From NCBI GenBank assembly GCA_037127255.1, contig JBANSL010000004.1:50541702-50605701 (forward strand): a stretch of DNA of 64,000 nucleotides, written 5' to 3'. Below the pieces are notes generated by a model. It was given only the letters and a program-made list of their open reading frames with translations. It had not been told where the DNA came from and did no database searches. This DNA is from Persicaria tinctoria (Eukaryota; Streptophyta; Magnoliopsida; Caryophyllales; Polygonaceae). Below, one piece after another: positions 46,910-57,165 of this stretch. Each line of letters opens with the position of its first letter. Within the stretch, counting starts at the first letter, position 1. A program made the position numbers and the translations under genes.

Positions 46910-47055
46910 TTCGAGGTTTTTAGGGTTTGAAATCCCTCTTTCTACTAATCTTAAAATGAGTTTGAAACCTCGATCTGTATCTGGATTGCAAGATCCGAAC
47001 AAGGGGTTTCATCCCTTGAAATGTAACCCGGAAATCATAATTCTAGGTCGTTACA

Positions 47056-47965
47056 ACAGAGGAGGAGCCGAGAGGGGCAAAGGAAGACAAAGTACAGCAC
47101 CACAATCAACCAACCCGACATTGACAATGAAGGATGGGGTGAACGAGAACCGCCGGAAGGGGATACGTCGGAGTTCAAGCCGAATCGGAGAGGGCGACCG
47201 AGGAGAGGTCGAAACCGCCCGAACAGAGACGATGTAAACAAAGGCGGATACCATGGACGGAAGATCCAAACCAATTTGAGACAAACCACCCCGATTTGTA
47301 AGGTAAGATTGATGAGATTTCTATGGACCTCTAAGTCCTAATTAGAGACAAATTGGGTTTTTTCTCACAAAAACGCAACAGAGAAGGAGTTGAAATTTTG
47401 ATGCAAAAGTGAGTATTCATACAGAGGGGAAACACAGAGAACAAAGTCTCAAGGATAGGCTCCCGGCAAGGGGTATCACTCTAAACATAATGAAGTGTTC
47501 AGGCCTCCGAAGAGGTAGTTTTAGAACCTCCGAAGAGGGTGGTTTTAAGGCCTCCGAAGAGGTTGATTTTCCAGTGCAGATGTTTGGCGGTGGTGGTGTA
47601 CTCTGACCCCAATGAGGGGTTTTCCACATTGACAAGTATTTGAACTTCTGTTCATCTCTCCTACTTGACTGTGTGGAATTCTGATTGTGTGGAGTTCAAG
47701 TGATTTCATATGAGTTTATTATATCTGTTCATCCTTGTTATATGATTTTGCAATAATTTTAGGAAACAATTAAAATAAAATACAAAGGTCTTATTGTTTG
47801 TCTTCCTCCTTTTCCCTAAATCAACCAAACACGTAAAAACGTAATGAAGAAAGCAATGATTCCCCTCTTAAATTAACCAAACAAAATTGGAGTTTAACCA
47901 TTTTCCTTTACTTTCTTTTCCCTTGAAAAGTTTCCTTTCCCTTCCTCCAAACAAACAGGCCCTCA
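47056..47965. mobile_element. Retroelement remnant (right half) and a Tourist/PIF-like end
   Basis: 47056-47290 continues the GC-rich sequence broken by R. Around 47495-47570 CCTCCGAAGAGG occurs three times. The part ending CCAAACAAACAGGCCCTCA (47945-47963) resembles a Tourist/PIF terminus (GGGCCTGTTTGTTTGG on the minus strand). No convincing partner end or duplication was found. Confidence 0.35.
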
Positions 47966-48129
47966 GTTTATTGGTGGATTACATTTATACACGGGGTACT
48001 AGCAGCAGCTAGTTACATCTTAAACAAACCTTCATGCAGGTGCAATTTACGCAGTTAATAGCTTACTATATTGAAATATCCATTGTTCATTCAACCAGTC
48101 CAGGCTTTCTTGTTTCTACCAAAATTTAG

Positions 48130-48236
48130 AACTCATATCAAACTGGTTATTGAGCAAGCCACATTTTGTATGTTATGTTTCACTTTCCACACTTGTGTTA
48201 GATGCTGATATGAACTTGTAAGAGCAACTTGTTTAT
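48130..48236. repeat. Duplicated MDH 3'-flank segment, outer copy
   Basis: About 107 bp, nearly identical to 49905-50008 (shared CAAACTGGTTATTGAGCAAG and ATGCTGATATGAACTTGTAA). The two copies bracket the element at 48240-49896. Confidence 0.75.
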
Positions 48237-48239
48237 TTA

Positions 48240-48949
48240 GGGCTTGTTTGGTATCCATTCCTGGGAATCAAAACTGGGAATCGTAATGGATGATTACCGA
48301 CTTAAGTGTTTGGTACGACAGAAACTTGGAATCGTAATGATTCCCGGGAATCATCCATTCCCAATTTTGTAGCCCATCTCATCCCCATCAAAATACTAGG
48401 TAATCATCCATTCCCAATTTTGTAGCTTATTATTATTGTTGTTGTTATTACTATTATTATATTTATACTTATATACTTATATTATTATTATTATTATTAT
48501 TATCAATACTTTATTATTTAATATATATTATATTATATTTTTATTTTTAATAATAATATATTTCTATTTCTATTATTATTTTTATAAATATTTTATTATA
48601 TATATATATTAGTTTTATATTATTATTAATTATATTATATTATATTATATTTATACTTATATTATTATTATTATCATCAATATTTTATTATTTAATAAAA
48701 TATATTTTATTATTATTAAATATATTTTATTATATTTATAATTATATTATTATTATTATCAATATTTAATTATTTAATATATATTATATTAGAATTTTAT
48801 TTTTAATAACAATAATATAATTCTTTTAATATTATTATTTTATTATTTCATATATATATATTTATTATTATTATATATTACAATAATAATGTTTATCACT
48901 ATTTTATTTATTTCTTTATTTTAGTATTTTATTATTTAATATACATTAG

Positions 48950-48990
<41 letters not shown>

Positions 48991-49896
48991 TACAATAATA
49001 ATTTTTATCACTATTTTATTTATTTCTTTATTTTTAGTATTTTATTATTTAATATGTATTAGTTTTATTATTATTATTAGGGGTGGACACAAATCCCGCA
49101 AATTCCGGGCCCGTCCCGGTCCCGTCCCGATCCTGGTGGGATTTGAAAAAAAAATAGTGAATCCCGTCCCGGTCCCGTCCCGCAAAAATTACGCGGGACG
49201 GGACGCGGGACGATGATTCCTTATCCCGCAAATCCCGTCCCGTCCCGCATATATAATAATAATAATAATAATAATATACACAGTGTATATATATACTCAT
49301 GAATTTGTATATACTTTAGATTGTATGTATACCAATATTACAGTATGTGAACAGTGTATACATACAAGTTTATCAATATGTGTATATATATATATAAGAA
49401 AAACATTCTATATACTGTGTATATATACACTTTAATTTTACAGTGTGTGTATATGCCTGTATGGTATACATACAAGTGTATCAATATGTGTGTATATATA
49501 TATGAAAAACATTATATATTTGTTATATCTTTAAAAACCGTAAAATATATAGGAAATTTAGAATTTTTTTATAATGATTTCTATTTGAGGGACAAGGCCC
49601 GTCCCGTCCCGGTCTCGTCCCGTGAGGGACAAGACCCGTGCGGGATTGAAAAAAAAGTAGTGAATCCCGTCCCGGTCCCGTCCCGCAAAAATTACGCGGG
49701 ACGGGACGCGGGACGACCCCTATCCCGTCCCGTCCCGTCCCACGCCCACCCCTAATTATTATTATTATTATTTCAGGAATTGTTCATTCCGACAGCATAC
49801 CAAACAACCAGCTCCAGAAATGAGTCATTACCATTTTCTGATTCCATTCCGATTCCGATTACCATTCCGATTCCAGCATTTATACCAAACGGGGCC
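48240..49896. mobile_element. Tourist/PIF-like element, TTA duplication
   Basis: Ends GGGCTTGTTTGGTAT and ATACCAAACGGGGCC are inverted repeats with a few mismatches, flanked by TTA (48237-48239, 49897-49899). Inner sequence CATTCCNGGGAATC also pairs with the other end. The centre is (TTA)n-rich DNA (48420-49077) and a nested hAT MITE. No transposase. Confidence 0.7.
49079..49754. mobile_element. hAT-type MITE rich in GTCCCG repeats
   Basis: Ends AGGGGTGGACAC and CACGCCCACCCCT are near-perfect inverted repeats of a hAT-like CAGGGGTGG type. Both halves carry long arrays of CCCGTCCCG/CGGGACGGGA, and a ~55-bp unit (AGTGAATCCCGTCCCGGTCC...) occurs at both ends in direct orientation. It lies inside (ATT)n, so a duplication cannot be read. 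Apparent ORFs inside are artefacts of the repeats. Confidence 0.7.
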
Positions 49897-49904
49897 TTAG
49901 TACT

Positions 49905-50008
49905 TACATCAAACTGGTTATTGAGCAAGCCACATTTTGTATGTTATGTTTCAATCTACACCCTTGTGTTAGATGCTGATATGAACTTGTAAGAGTAACT
50001 TGTTTATT
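49905..50008. repeat. Duplicated MDH 3'-flank segment, inner copy
   Basis: Partner of 48130-48236, lying about 250 bp beyond the stop codon of the malate dehydrogenase gene, within its likely 3' UTR. Confidence 0.7.
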
Positions 50009-50255
50009 TGATGGTTTCCCTGTCTACTGGTTCAGTTCTCATGGAGTACAGTCCCTGCAACAAATCAGCGATTTTATCTCACCTTGAAATTCAAGCTGAC
50101 AAAGGATAATCCCAAGAAACAACCACTCTTAAGTCTGATCTACATAAAACATGAGTGCCGAAATGAAATCAACACCTTGGCATAGTTATGTAAAACTTCC
50201 AACCAAAGTCGCTTTACTACCCAATGAGGAAACTGTCGACCTGCATCAAAGAACT

Positions 50256-51497
50256 CTATGCAGCTGCTGTTGCGTTATTTGCAAATTCTACACCATTCTT
50301 GATGCTTGCCTCCAACTCAGGCTTAAGGGCTTCCAAGGCCTTTGATTCGTACTCTGTCAATCCCTCTAGATCAGAAGAGATCACGACTTCAACACCTTTC
50401 TTTCCAAGCTTAACTCTCGTTGCAAAGAATGGAATATCGGACTCGGATTGAATAAAAGTGCATTCGTAAACATCACTATCTCCATCCAGAGCTCGAAGAG
50501 ATGATTCCACAAACCTAGCTGCAGCATATGCCATCGAAAGGGTTGCAGATCCGGCTCCTGCCTTTGCCTCCACAACTTCTGTTCCAGCATTTTGGATCCT
50601 CACAGTTAGCTCTTCTATCTCCTCATCAGTGAAGGTTACAGACGGCTTAGTCTTTGACAAGAGGGGTAGAATGGTGATCCCAGCATGGCCTCCAACAACG
50701 GGCACATCCACATCAATGAGCTTCAGATTCTTCTTCTGGGCAACAAATGTGTTTGCCCTCACGACATCTAATGTGGTAACACCAAAGAGCTTCTTTGGAT
50801 CATAAACACCCTTCTTCTTAAGGACTTCAGCCGCAATTGGCACAGTGGAGTTAACTGGGTTACTGATGATGTGAATGAATGCCTCTGGACAGTTATCAGC
50901 AACAGCCTCGATCAGTGTCTTCACTATGCCAGCGTTGATGTTGAATAGGTCATCACGGGTCATACCAGGCTTCCTAGGAACTCCAGCAGGAATGACAACA
51001 ACATCTACTCCTTTCAAGCAGTTGGCCAACTCAGAAGCCCCAGTAAAATCCACAACTCGCGAGGGAGTGTTACAGTGACTGATATCAGCTGCAACACCCT
51101 TTACATTTGCAATATCATAAAGATGCAAATCTGATACTAAGGGGGACATTTTGATCAGGAGTGACAGAGGCTGACCAATACCTCCTGCAGCACCAAGAAT
51201 AGCTACTTTGTAGGATGCTGATGCCTGAAGATTCAGGCGATACGTTGACCTCTTGCTGTTCTTTTGAGGCATCCCTGTAAAAGTGCTTTCTAGAGCAGCA
51301 GTACCATCCCTGCCCAGAAAGGAGGACTCCGAGTTGAAACATGCAGATGTAGTAGCCTTGAGGCCACTGAAAGCCCTAAGAGGGTTCGGGCAAGCTAATT
51401 TCAGATTTGGATATCTTGACTGATGAAGTAATCCAGCATTTGGCCCAACGGATGGAGATGATCTGACTGAATAGGTGGTTGCTGGTACTGTTGTCAT
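50256..51497 (-). CDS. Plastid NAD-dependent malate dehydrogenase
   Basis: A 413-residue uninterrupted reading frame from ATG at 51497 to TAG at 50256. It interconverts malate and oxaloacetate with NAD(H) in the plastid stroma. In Arabidopsis the plastid NAD-MDH is also needed, independent of catalysis, to stabilise the FtsH12 import-motor complex. The first ~92 residues are Ser/Thr-rich with few acids, as in a chloroplast transit peptide, and a single-exon coding region is usual for this form. The mature enzyme shows the Rossmann motif GAAGGIGQ (102-109), substrate-binding [11 protein letters not shown] (Arg175, Arg181), NPVNSTVP (213-220), LDVVR (Asp244, Arg247) and the catalytic [10 protein letters not shown] (His271). 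The regulatory Cys extensions of the NADP form are absent. All key residues are present; it should be functional. Both flanks are crowded by transposons. Confidence 0.96.
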   Translation of the reverse strand: MTTVPATTYSVRSSPSVGPNAGLLHQSRYPNLKLACPNPLRAFSGLKATTSACFNSESSFLGRDGTAALESTFTGMPQKNSKRSTYRLNLQASASYKVAILGAAGGIGQPLSLLIKMSPLVSDLHLYDIANVKGVAADISHCNTPSRVVDFTGASELANCLKGVDVVVIPAGVPRKPGMTRDDLFNINAGIVKTLIEAVADNCPEAFIHIISNPVNSTVPIAAEVLKKKGVYDPKKLFGVTTLDVVRANTFVAQKKNLKLIDVDVPVVGGHAGITILPLLSKTKPSVTFTDEEIEELTVRIQNAGTEVVEAKAGAGSATLSMAYAAARFVESSLRALDGDSDVYECTFIQSESDIPFFATRVKLGKKGVEVVISSDLEGLTEYESKALEALKPELEASIKNGVEFANNATAAA

Positions 51498-51506
51498 TCT
51501 TAGTTC

Positions 51507-53347
51507 CTAGTAAATAAAGAAAAGAGAGAGATAACTTGAACATGTGCACATACTCTTTTATCTAAATTTTAAGGATACATTTACACTTTTAAAAATAAAA
51601 CTTTTCGATGCAGCACAATTTTGCAGAAAGCCTTCACATACAGCACATAATGAAGTCAAAATTTACAATAAAGTGTTCTACAAACTTAATCCGTAATTTC
51701 TTTTACATTGTTAGCAAAAAAATTATACCAATTTTGTAAAGAAAATAATGGATATATATGAGAAAATAATGGCAAACTTTAACAATAAAGGACCAATGGC
51801 ACCGCATAAAATTCATTAAATCAAAGGATTAAGGGAGAAGTGATGTGTTAAGGACATCAGCCAAAAATTCAGTGCATATACCAGACCCAGACCACCACCC
51901 AATTAAAAAAAAAATCAGAAAACCAACTGTGAAGAACTTCTGCTGTTGATTAGGCAGCATATTGCCCTGCAACTATGAGGATTTTTCTTACCTCAAGTGC
52001 TATGCCTAGAGGAGTATGGCATGACAGCAGTAATCTTATATAATCAGATGACAAAATCATGCATATATAACCAAATACTGGTGCTTTTCTAGATTGCCAA
52101 TTAGGTGAATTTAGCTAAATGAATGACTTACCAGTTACCACTAAAAGCTCATCCCCCCTAGGGTGTAAAAGCAACAAATCATTTTAAATAATAGCAGTTT
52201 AGGACAAAGATGAAGGTTGTATGGGTTCCTTTATGCTAGCAACTAGCTAGTATTTATTTGACAATGATAGTCTTCATGCTATATTAATAGCTGTCATGAA
52301 GAATGTCAAAGATTCTTGATTTGTCTTCAGCAGGGAGCCAGGGACAACCAGACACCATCATACAATGTACAAGCAACTATGGTTCGGCTCTAGACCTTTG
52401 TAAAGGTAAGGGACTTGGAATGTTTATGAGTTATGACACCCTACAATAATTTTGTCCGACCAAGTTATACTCGAGAAAGAGAGCAGAACCATGAAGAAGC
52501 TTTCAGAAAAATAAATACAGAGGTCGTGAGAAACATTAGACTCAAGACAGATTTTGGAAATTTGAGGCACAAGTTTAATAGAAACAAACAGCAACAAATT
52601 TTCAGACATATTTGTTTCTATCACAACCTATCTAGTCCCATTTTACTACTTTCAGAATCCTTCAGATACAGATTACTCCTATAAGTTCAGTTTGTCATCC
52701 CTTGCAAGTTGTAAATATAACCAGGATTTCTAATTGTAAGATGAACAAAACACAGTCTCGTCAGAAAAAGAATTCATAAACGACACTAAAGTTGAGAACT
52801 AGATAGCAGTGAACATCGAAAGGGACAACTGTACAGCAAAAATAAATTTCGTGCGGATTGAATAATGATGAACCAAACCAATCACTATTAAAATTCAAAA
52901 GCAACGGAACACACTGTCACGTCAATAAATTTTGGAGATCCAAATCCGGAGACGAAAGCTACACCAATTGAATTGGAAAATCGTAAAATCTAATTCAGCT
53001 CTCAGGCAGAAAAAGCCATAATCTCATAGATTTATAATGGGAAAGACGGAAACCCATAGATCCAAGAACAAACACGGATTCCGTCCCATCCAGGACAAGA
53101 ATAACTCGAGACCTTCAAGCTGAAATGGAAATGTTCACATCGCAGCTTCTCAAATAATAACAAAAGAAGCGAGACACCAGAAACAAATCTTTCACCGGAA
53201 TGGAAGAGAAATGAAACACAGGACATGAATATCGAAAGAAAAAACTTGTCAAATTAATCAGTGATATGGAACAACTCTCAAGAATGAATCAATGGCGATA
53301 CGAGCCAAGTCAAGCGAGAGTGAGGAGAAGAGAGGGAGAGAAAATAC
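51507..53347 (-). other. Putative 5' UTR intron of the malate dehydrogenase gene
   Basis: An acceptor TTTATTTACTAG ends nine bases before the ATG, and a GTATTTTC donor at 53347 follows a GA-rich leader. That would make a ~1.84-kb leader intron. The interval is AT-rich, without ORFs of interest or recognisable transposons. Inferred from splice signals only. Confidence 0.55.
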
Positions 53348-53470
53348 CAGAAAAAGCGACGACAATCACCTTCGCAGTTCGCACTGTTGGCTGGTGTTCG
53401 GCCCTCTTTTTCTCTCTCTTTATGGTTTTTGCTTCTCGATCCCCACCTTTTTATAAGAACGCCACAAAGG
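53348..53470 (-). promoter_or_regulatory. Candidate leader exon and TATA box of the malate dehydrogenase gene
   Basis: On the minus strand CTTATAAAAAGG (about 53447-53458) fits a TATA box. About 30 bases on lies a purine-rich, GAGAGA-containing leader (53420-53348) ending at the proposed donor. The poly(A) tail of a LINE (T-run 53540-53567) lies only ~85 bp upstream, so the native promoter beyond that point was displaced. Confidence 0.5.
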
Positions 53471-53536
53471 AGAACACTATAAGTCTCAGAATGTTTGTTT
53501 CTTTCAGTTGAGATTTTAGGCAAAGGGAAGAAACTC

Positions 53537-53539
<3 letters not shown>

Positions 53540-53570
<31 letters not shown>

Positions 53571-56225
53571 GGCAAAGATTTGGGGTTAATCAACCGCGGT
53601 TTAACCAACGTCCAAGGGCGTTCTAACGGACGGAGGGCTGAATCTCGGCAGGTGGGCAATCTACTAGCATCGACGTGAAGAGACCGAGGTGCGCCAGTCG
53701 GTCAGCCACATGGTTCCCCTCCCTGAAAATGTGGGAAAAGGAGACACAGGCGAATGATCTGCAAAGCCCAAAGATGTCCGAAATCATCATCTCGACCTCC
53801 CAGGGCACCTTCCAAATGCCCTTTACAACATTGATCACCGTCAAACAGTCTCCCTCCACCTCCAAATGCGTGAAACCCCTCGACGCAGCATCCCGAAGCT
53901 CAGCCTGAAGGCCTAGACACTCCGCTTGCAAGGCGGAAATCGATCTGTGTCCCTGAGTGCCACAAGAAAGAACATCACCCCGACAATTCCGAATGACAAA
54001 ACCGGAAGCGGCAAGACCAGAAGCAACTTTAGCTCCATCGAAGTTAAGTTTCAGAAATCCTTCCTTGGGTTTCACCCATTTAATCACCCGTTGTTTTTTG
54101 GTTCTTTTTTGGTGAGTTTTTGTTTGATTGGTTTCCACATCATCCTCGACATCGTCAGTTTTGTCTTTTTTCCAGCTCATTATCTGTTGTTTGATTATCC
54201 TAATCCATTCTTCCATGTTCCTAGTGTCATTGTTGTCGAACAATATCTTGTTTCTCATGGACCAAACACCCCAAAGGGCAAAAGCTAAAGTCGGTTTTTG
54301 TTCTGAAGAGAGCTTTGCAAAAATTTCAGACATTATATCTTTATAACTCTTGTCTGTTTTATCTATATTCCGAATAATTCGTTCGATCTGATTGTCCAGT
54401 CTTTCCACAATTGTCAGGGTAGTCTGGCACTCAGTAAAGGTATGTGTCGCGTCTTCTTCGTTGTAGTTGCATAGCGGACAATCCAATGGTACATGCACTC
54501 CTTTATTCTGTAATCTAATTTTCGTAGGAGTTCCATTTAGTAGGTTTTTCCAAAGGAAGTTTTTTACTTTTGGGGGGCATTCGATTTTCCATAACCATTG
54601 TAACGGGTCACGGTTAATCCGTTTAGCTCTTGTGATGTGATCCAAAGCACTAGCCGTGGAGAACCATCCATTTCTGCTAGATTTCCAATATAGTCTATCT
54701 TCAATTTCATTAGTAGGAATAAAGATTTCTTTGATTTTATTCACAACGTCCATAGGCAGTTTTTCTTTATGTTTTATATGTTCCATGTCTTATTTGGGTT
54801 TATATATAAATCAACTGTCTCCCCTTCATCAATTTGGTCATGGATTCTTTGTTCCTGCAGCCTTATGTCGTAGTGTACCCATCTATCTTTCCAGAATTTT
54901 ATAGTTCTTCAATTTCCCACTTGCCAGATTAGCCCAGCGCAGAATTCTTCTCTTATTTCCATCAATTTTGCCCATTGCCATGATGTGTTCTTTTTTCGGT
55001 GATAGTCCCAAATCATCGAGTCCTTTAAATATTTTTCTCTTATAATTTTGACCCACTCATTTTGTGGTTCTGCTAAAATTTTCCAGAGTAGTTTCATTTG
55101 CAACGCTTTGTTCATATCCTTTGTTCTGTGAAGTCCAAGACCGCCATCACTCTTTGGTCTGCAGATTTTGTCCCAACCAATGAGAGGCTTATGTTTATAG
55201 TCCTTATTCCAGAAGAAGCACCTGTTTAGCTGATCGAGATCTTTATGTATGGAATCTGGAAGCATAAAGTTCTGCATCACGTAAGAAGGTTTTGCAGCAA
55301 GGTTTGATTTGACCAAAACCGCTCTTCCTTATTGGGTAAGTTCGTTTGCCCTCCATTTTGTCAATTGATTTTTTCGTTTTTCCAATGACTTCGTCGAATG
55401 TATTTCTGTTTACTCTACCATTTATAATTGGGCATCCAAGATATTTCTCCAAGAACACATGGTTATTAATCTGTAAGCAGGATTGGATTCTTTGTTTTTG
55501 CTCATTTGCAATCCCTTTCGTAGCTTGGAATGCAGATTTGTGGTAGTTGACTTTTTGAACAGAAATCTGACAGTAGTCATCCAGTATATTTTTAACCACT
55601 TGGCAAGCTTCTATGGTAGACTTGGCAAATATCATAATGTCATCTGCAAAGGTGAGGAAAGGTATTTGGGTTCCGTTTTTCGCTAGCTTGAATCCAATGG
55701 TGTTCCTAGATTGTTCGCAAACTTGTTGGAGTTATCTAGCTAGAATCTCGGCCCCTAAAATGAAGAGATACGAGGATATAGGGTCACCTTGTCTCGGGCC
55801 TCTTTGAGGATGGAAAGTGTCGGTAGGTTCGTCATTAACAAGTACCGAGAAGGATACAGTTTGCAAACATTCTTTGATCCATCCACAAAATTGTTGGCAG
55901 AAACCAAACTTATCCAAGATAGCTAAAATGAAGTCCCAGTCCATTCTGTCATAGGCTTTCTCCATGTCCAATTTTATTGCGATCCAACCATTTCTTCCTG
56001 TCCTACTTCTGAAAGAGTGAAAGATTTCATGTGCGATAAGAACATTGTCCTGAATAGCTCTGTTAGATATAAAGGCTCCTTGAAGAAGGTGAATAATTTT
56101 CTTTAGTACTTTTTTCATTCTATCTGCCAATATTTTTGCAATAACTTTATAAATTGTTGAACATAGGCTAATTGGTCGAAAGTTGTTCGTTGTTCTCGGG
56201 TTGTCGCATTTAGGGATTAGCGTAT
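53540..56225 (-). mobile_element. L1-type LINE, 5'-truncated and frameshifted
   Basis: A 28-base T-run (53540-53567) is the poly(A) tail. Moving left to right on the plus strand (3' to 5' of the element) come RNase H (53623-54100 part of ORF 53623-54786: KLNFDGAKVASGLAASGFV, AECLGLQAEL, EGDCLTVINV, GNHVADRLAH), the zinc-binding CPLCNYNEEDATHTFTEC, and reverse transcriptase pieces 54909-55316, 55243-55635 and 55732-56130 (LDMEKAYDRMDW, GPRQGDPISSYLF). The frames are broken by at least three shifts or stops. The element stops at TLIPKCDNPRTT near 56222, nearly the same point as the LINE at 33000. Confidence 0.88.
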
Positions 56226-56284
56226 GTTCCCGAGTTTGGCTCTATTTGTTGGACCCCGGTGCATGCCTATCACAACTCCAAAAT

Positions 56285-57122
56285 ACAACCAAAAGATCTT
56301 GCTCCCGGGGCACACATGCACCCAAAGGGACACAAGCCAAAACCCAACCAGAAGGAGATGATTCCTGAGGGCACGTAGGCACTAAAGGCACGCAGGCCCT
56401 AGGACACCATCTAAATGTCAAACTAACACACATGATCAAGGGTAAGAAGGAGAAAAAGGAACCTAACACTTTAAATCTTCCCAACATCATCGAGACCAAA
56501 GGAGGCATGAAGGAGCCGAAAAACATGGGTAGCAACGAGCTTGGCTACAACTTCCTTGGGAATGTGGTTGTCGTCATAGACCTTCGCATTCCTCGCATCC
56601 CATATAAAATATATTGCAGCGGAGAAAGCAAAGGTATTTGCCTTCGCATCACACCCTTTCTTCCTCTTATGCCTTCGGAGCCATCTTAAACCCCTAACCA
56701 ATCTATCCAAATCTTTCCGGATCGAGAATCGCTCACGAGTCATTCTCCAAATGTCGTTAGTATAAAGGCATTCGAAGAATAGATGCTCATGTGACTCCAA
56801 TACATCCTCATCACAAAACCTACAACATTGGTCAATGTCAAGAAAATAAAGAATATCCAAGGTAGGAAGCTTACCCAAAGTGGCAAGCCAAAGGATGAAG
56901 CAATGCTTCGGAGTGTTTCCTTTGGCCCATATTTCCTTGTACCAATGGACATGGGCATCCTTTTCTCAGAGCTCCTTATAAGCCTTCTTCACCTTGAACC
57001 TATCACCATCACACCACTTATCAAGCACAATATTAAGGTTAGAATTCAAAAGGGAGATTCGATTCTTAGCCTCAATAATCGCCTTGATAAGGGGGAGTCT
57101 ATCTGGCGGGCTTCCCAATCCT
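56285..57122 (-). pseudogene. LINE fragment with RT zinc-binding domain
   Basis: A different LINE family from its neighbour. On the minus strand an open stretch from about 57122 encodes RISLLNSNLNIVLDKWCDG...VKKAYKEL, then WYKEIWAKGNTPKHCFILW, LGKLPTLDILYFLDIDQCC RFCDEDVLESHEHLFFEC, the Cys/His zinc-binding domain found after reverse transcriptase in plant LINEs, with at least one stop. The RT core is absent. Confidence 0.7.
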
Positions 57123-57165
57123 CCACTTGATGTGCGCTCATTTCACCATGTTTGATAGTACCACT

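Larger units (their letters stand above)
39081..47055 (+). mobile_element. Element R: long-LTR, non-coding chromovirus-like retrotransposon
   Basis: R is bounded by ACAGA on both sides (39076-39080, 47056-47060). Its 5' LTR (39081-42367) starts TGTAAAGACC and ends GGGCCGTTACA. The initiator-tRNA-Met primer site TGGTATCAGAGC follows at 42371. The interior (42383-46909) has no pol domain. The 3' LTR is only the last ~146 bp (46910-47055) of the LTR. Long TGTAA...TTACA LTRs with a Met primer site are typical of plant Tekay/Del chromoviruses and their large non-autonomous derivatives. Confidence 0.82.

Noticed and set aside
32941..47963. A single giant PIF/Harbinger element from GAGCGTGTTTGTTTTCC to AAACAGGCCCTC
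   Set aside because: The ends are only loosely similar and the flanking trinucleotides do not match; common short termini of this type occur several times in the window.
49354..49755. 133-residue ORF in the GTCCCG-rich MITE
   Set aside because: It is made of (TA)n and CCCGTCCCG repeats translated by chance.
50151..51078. Plus-strand ORFs opposite the malate dehydrogenase gene
   Set aside because: They are antisense shadows of the real coding sequence.
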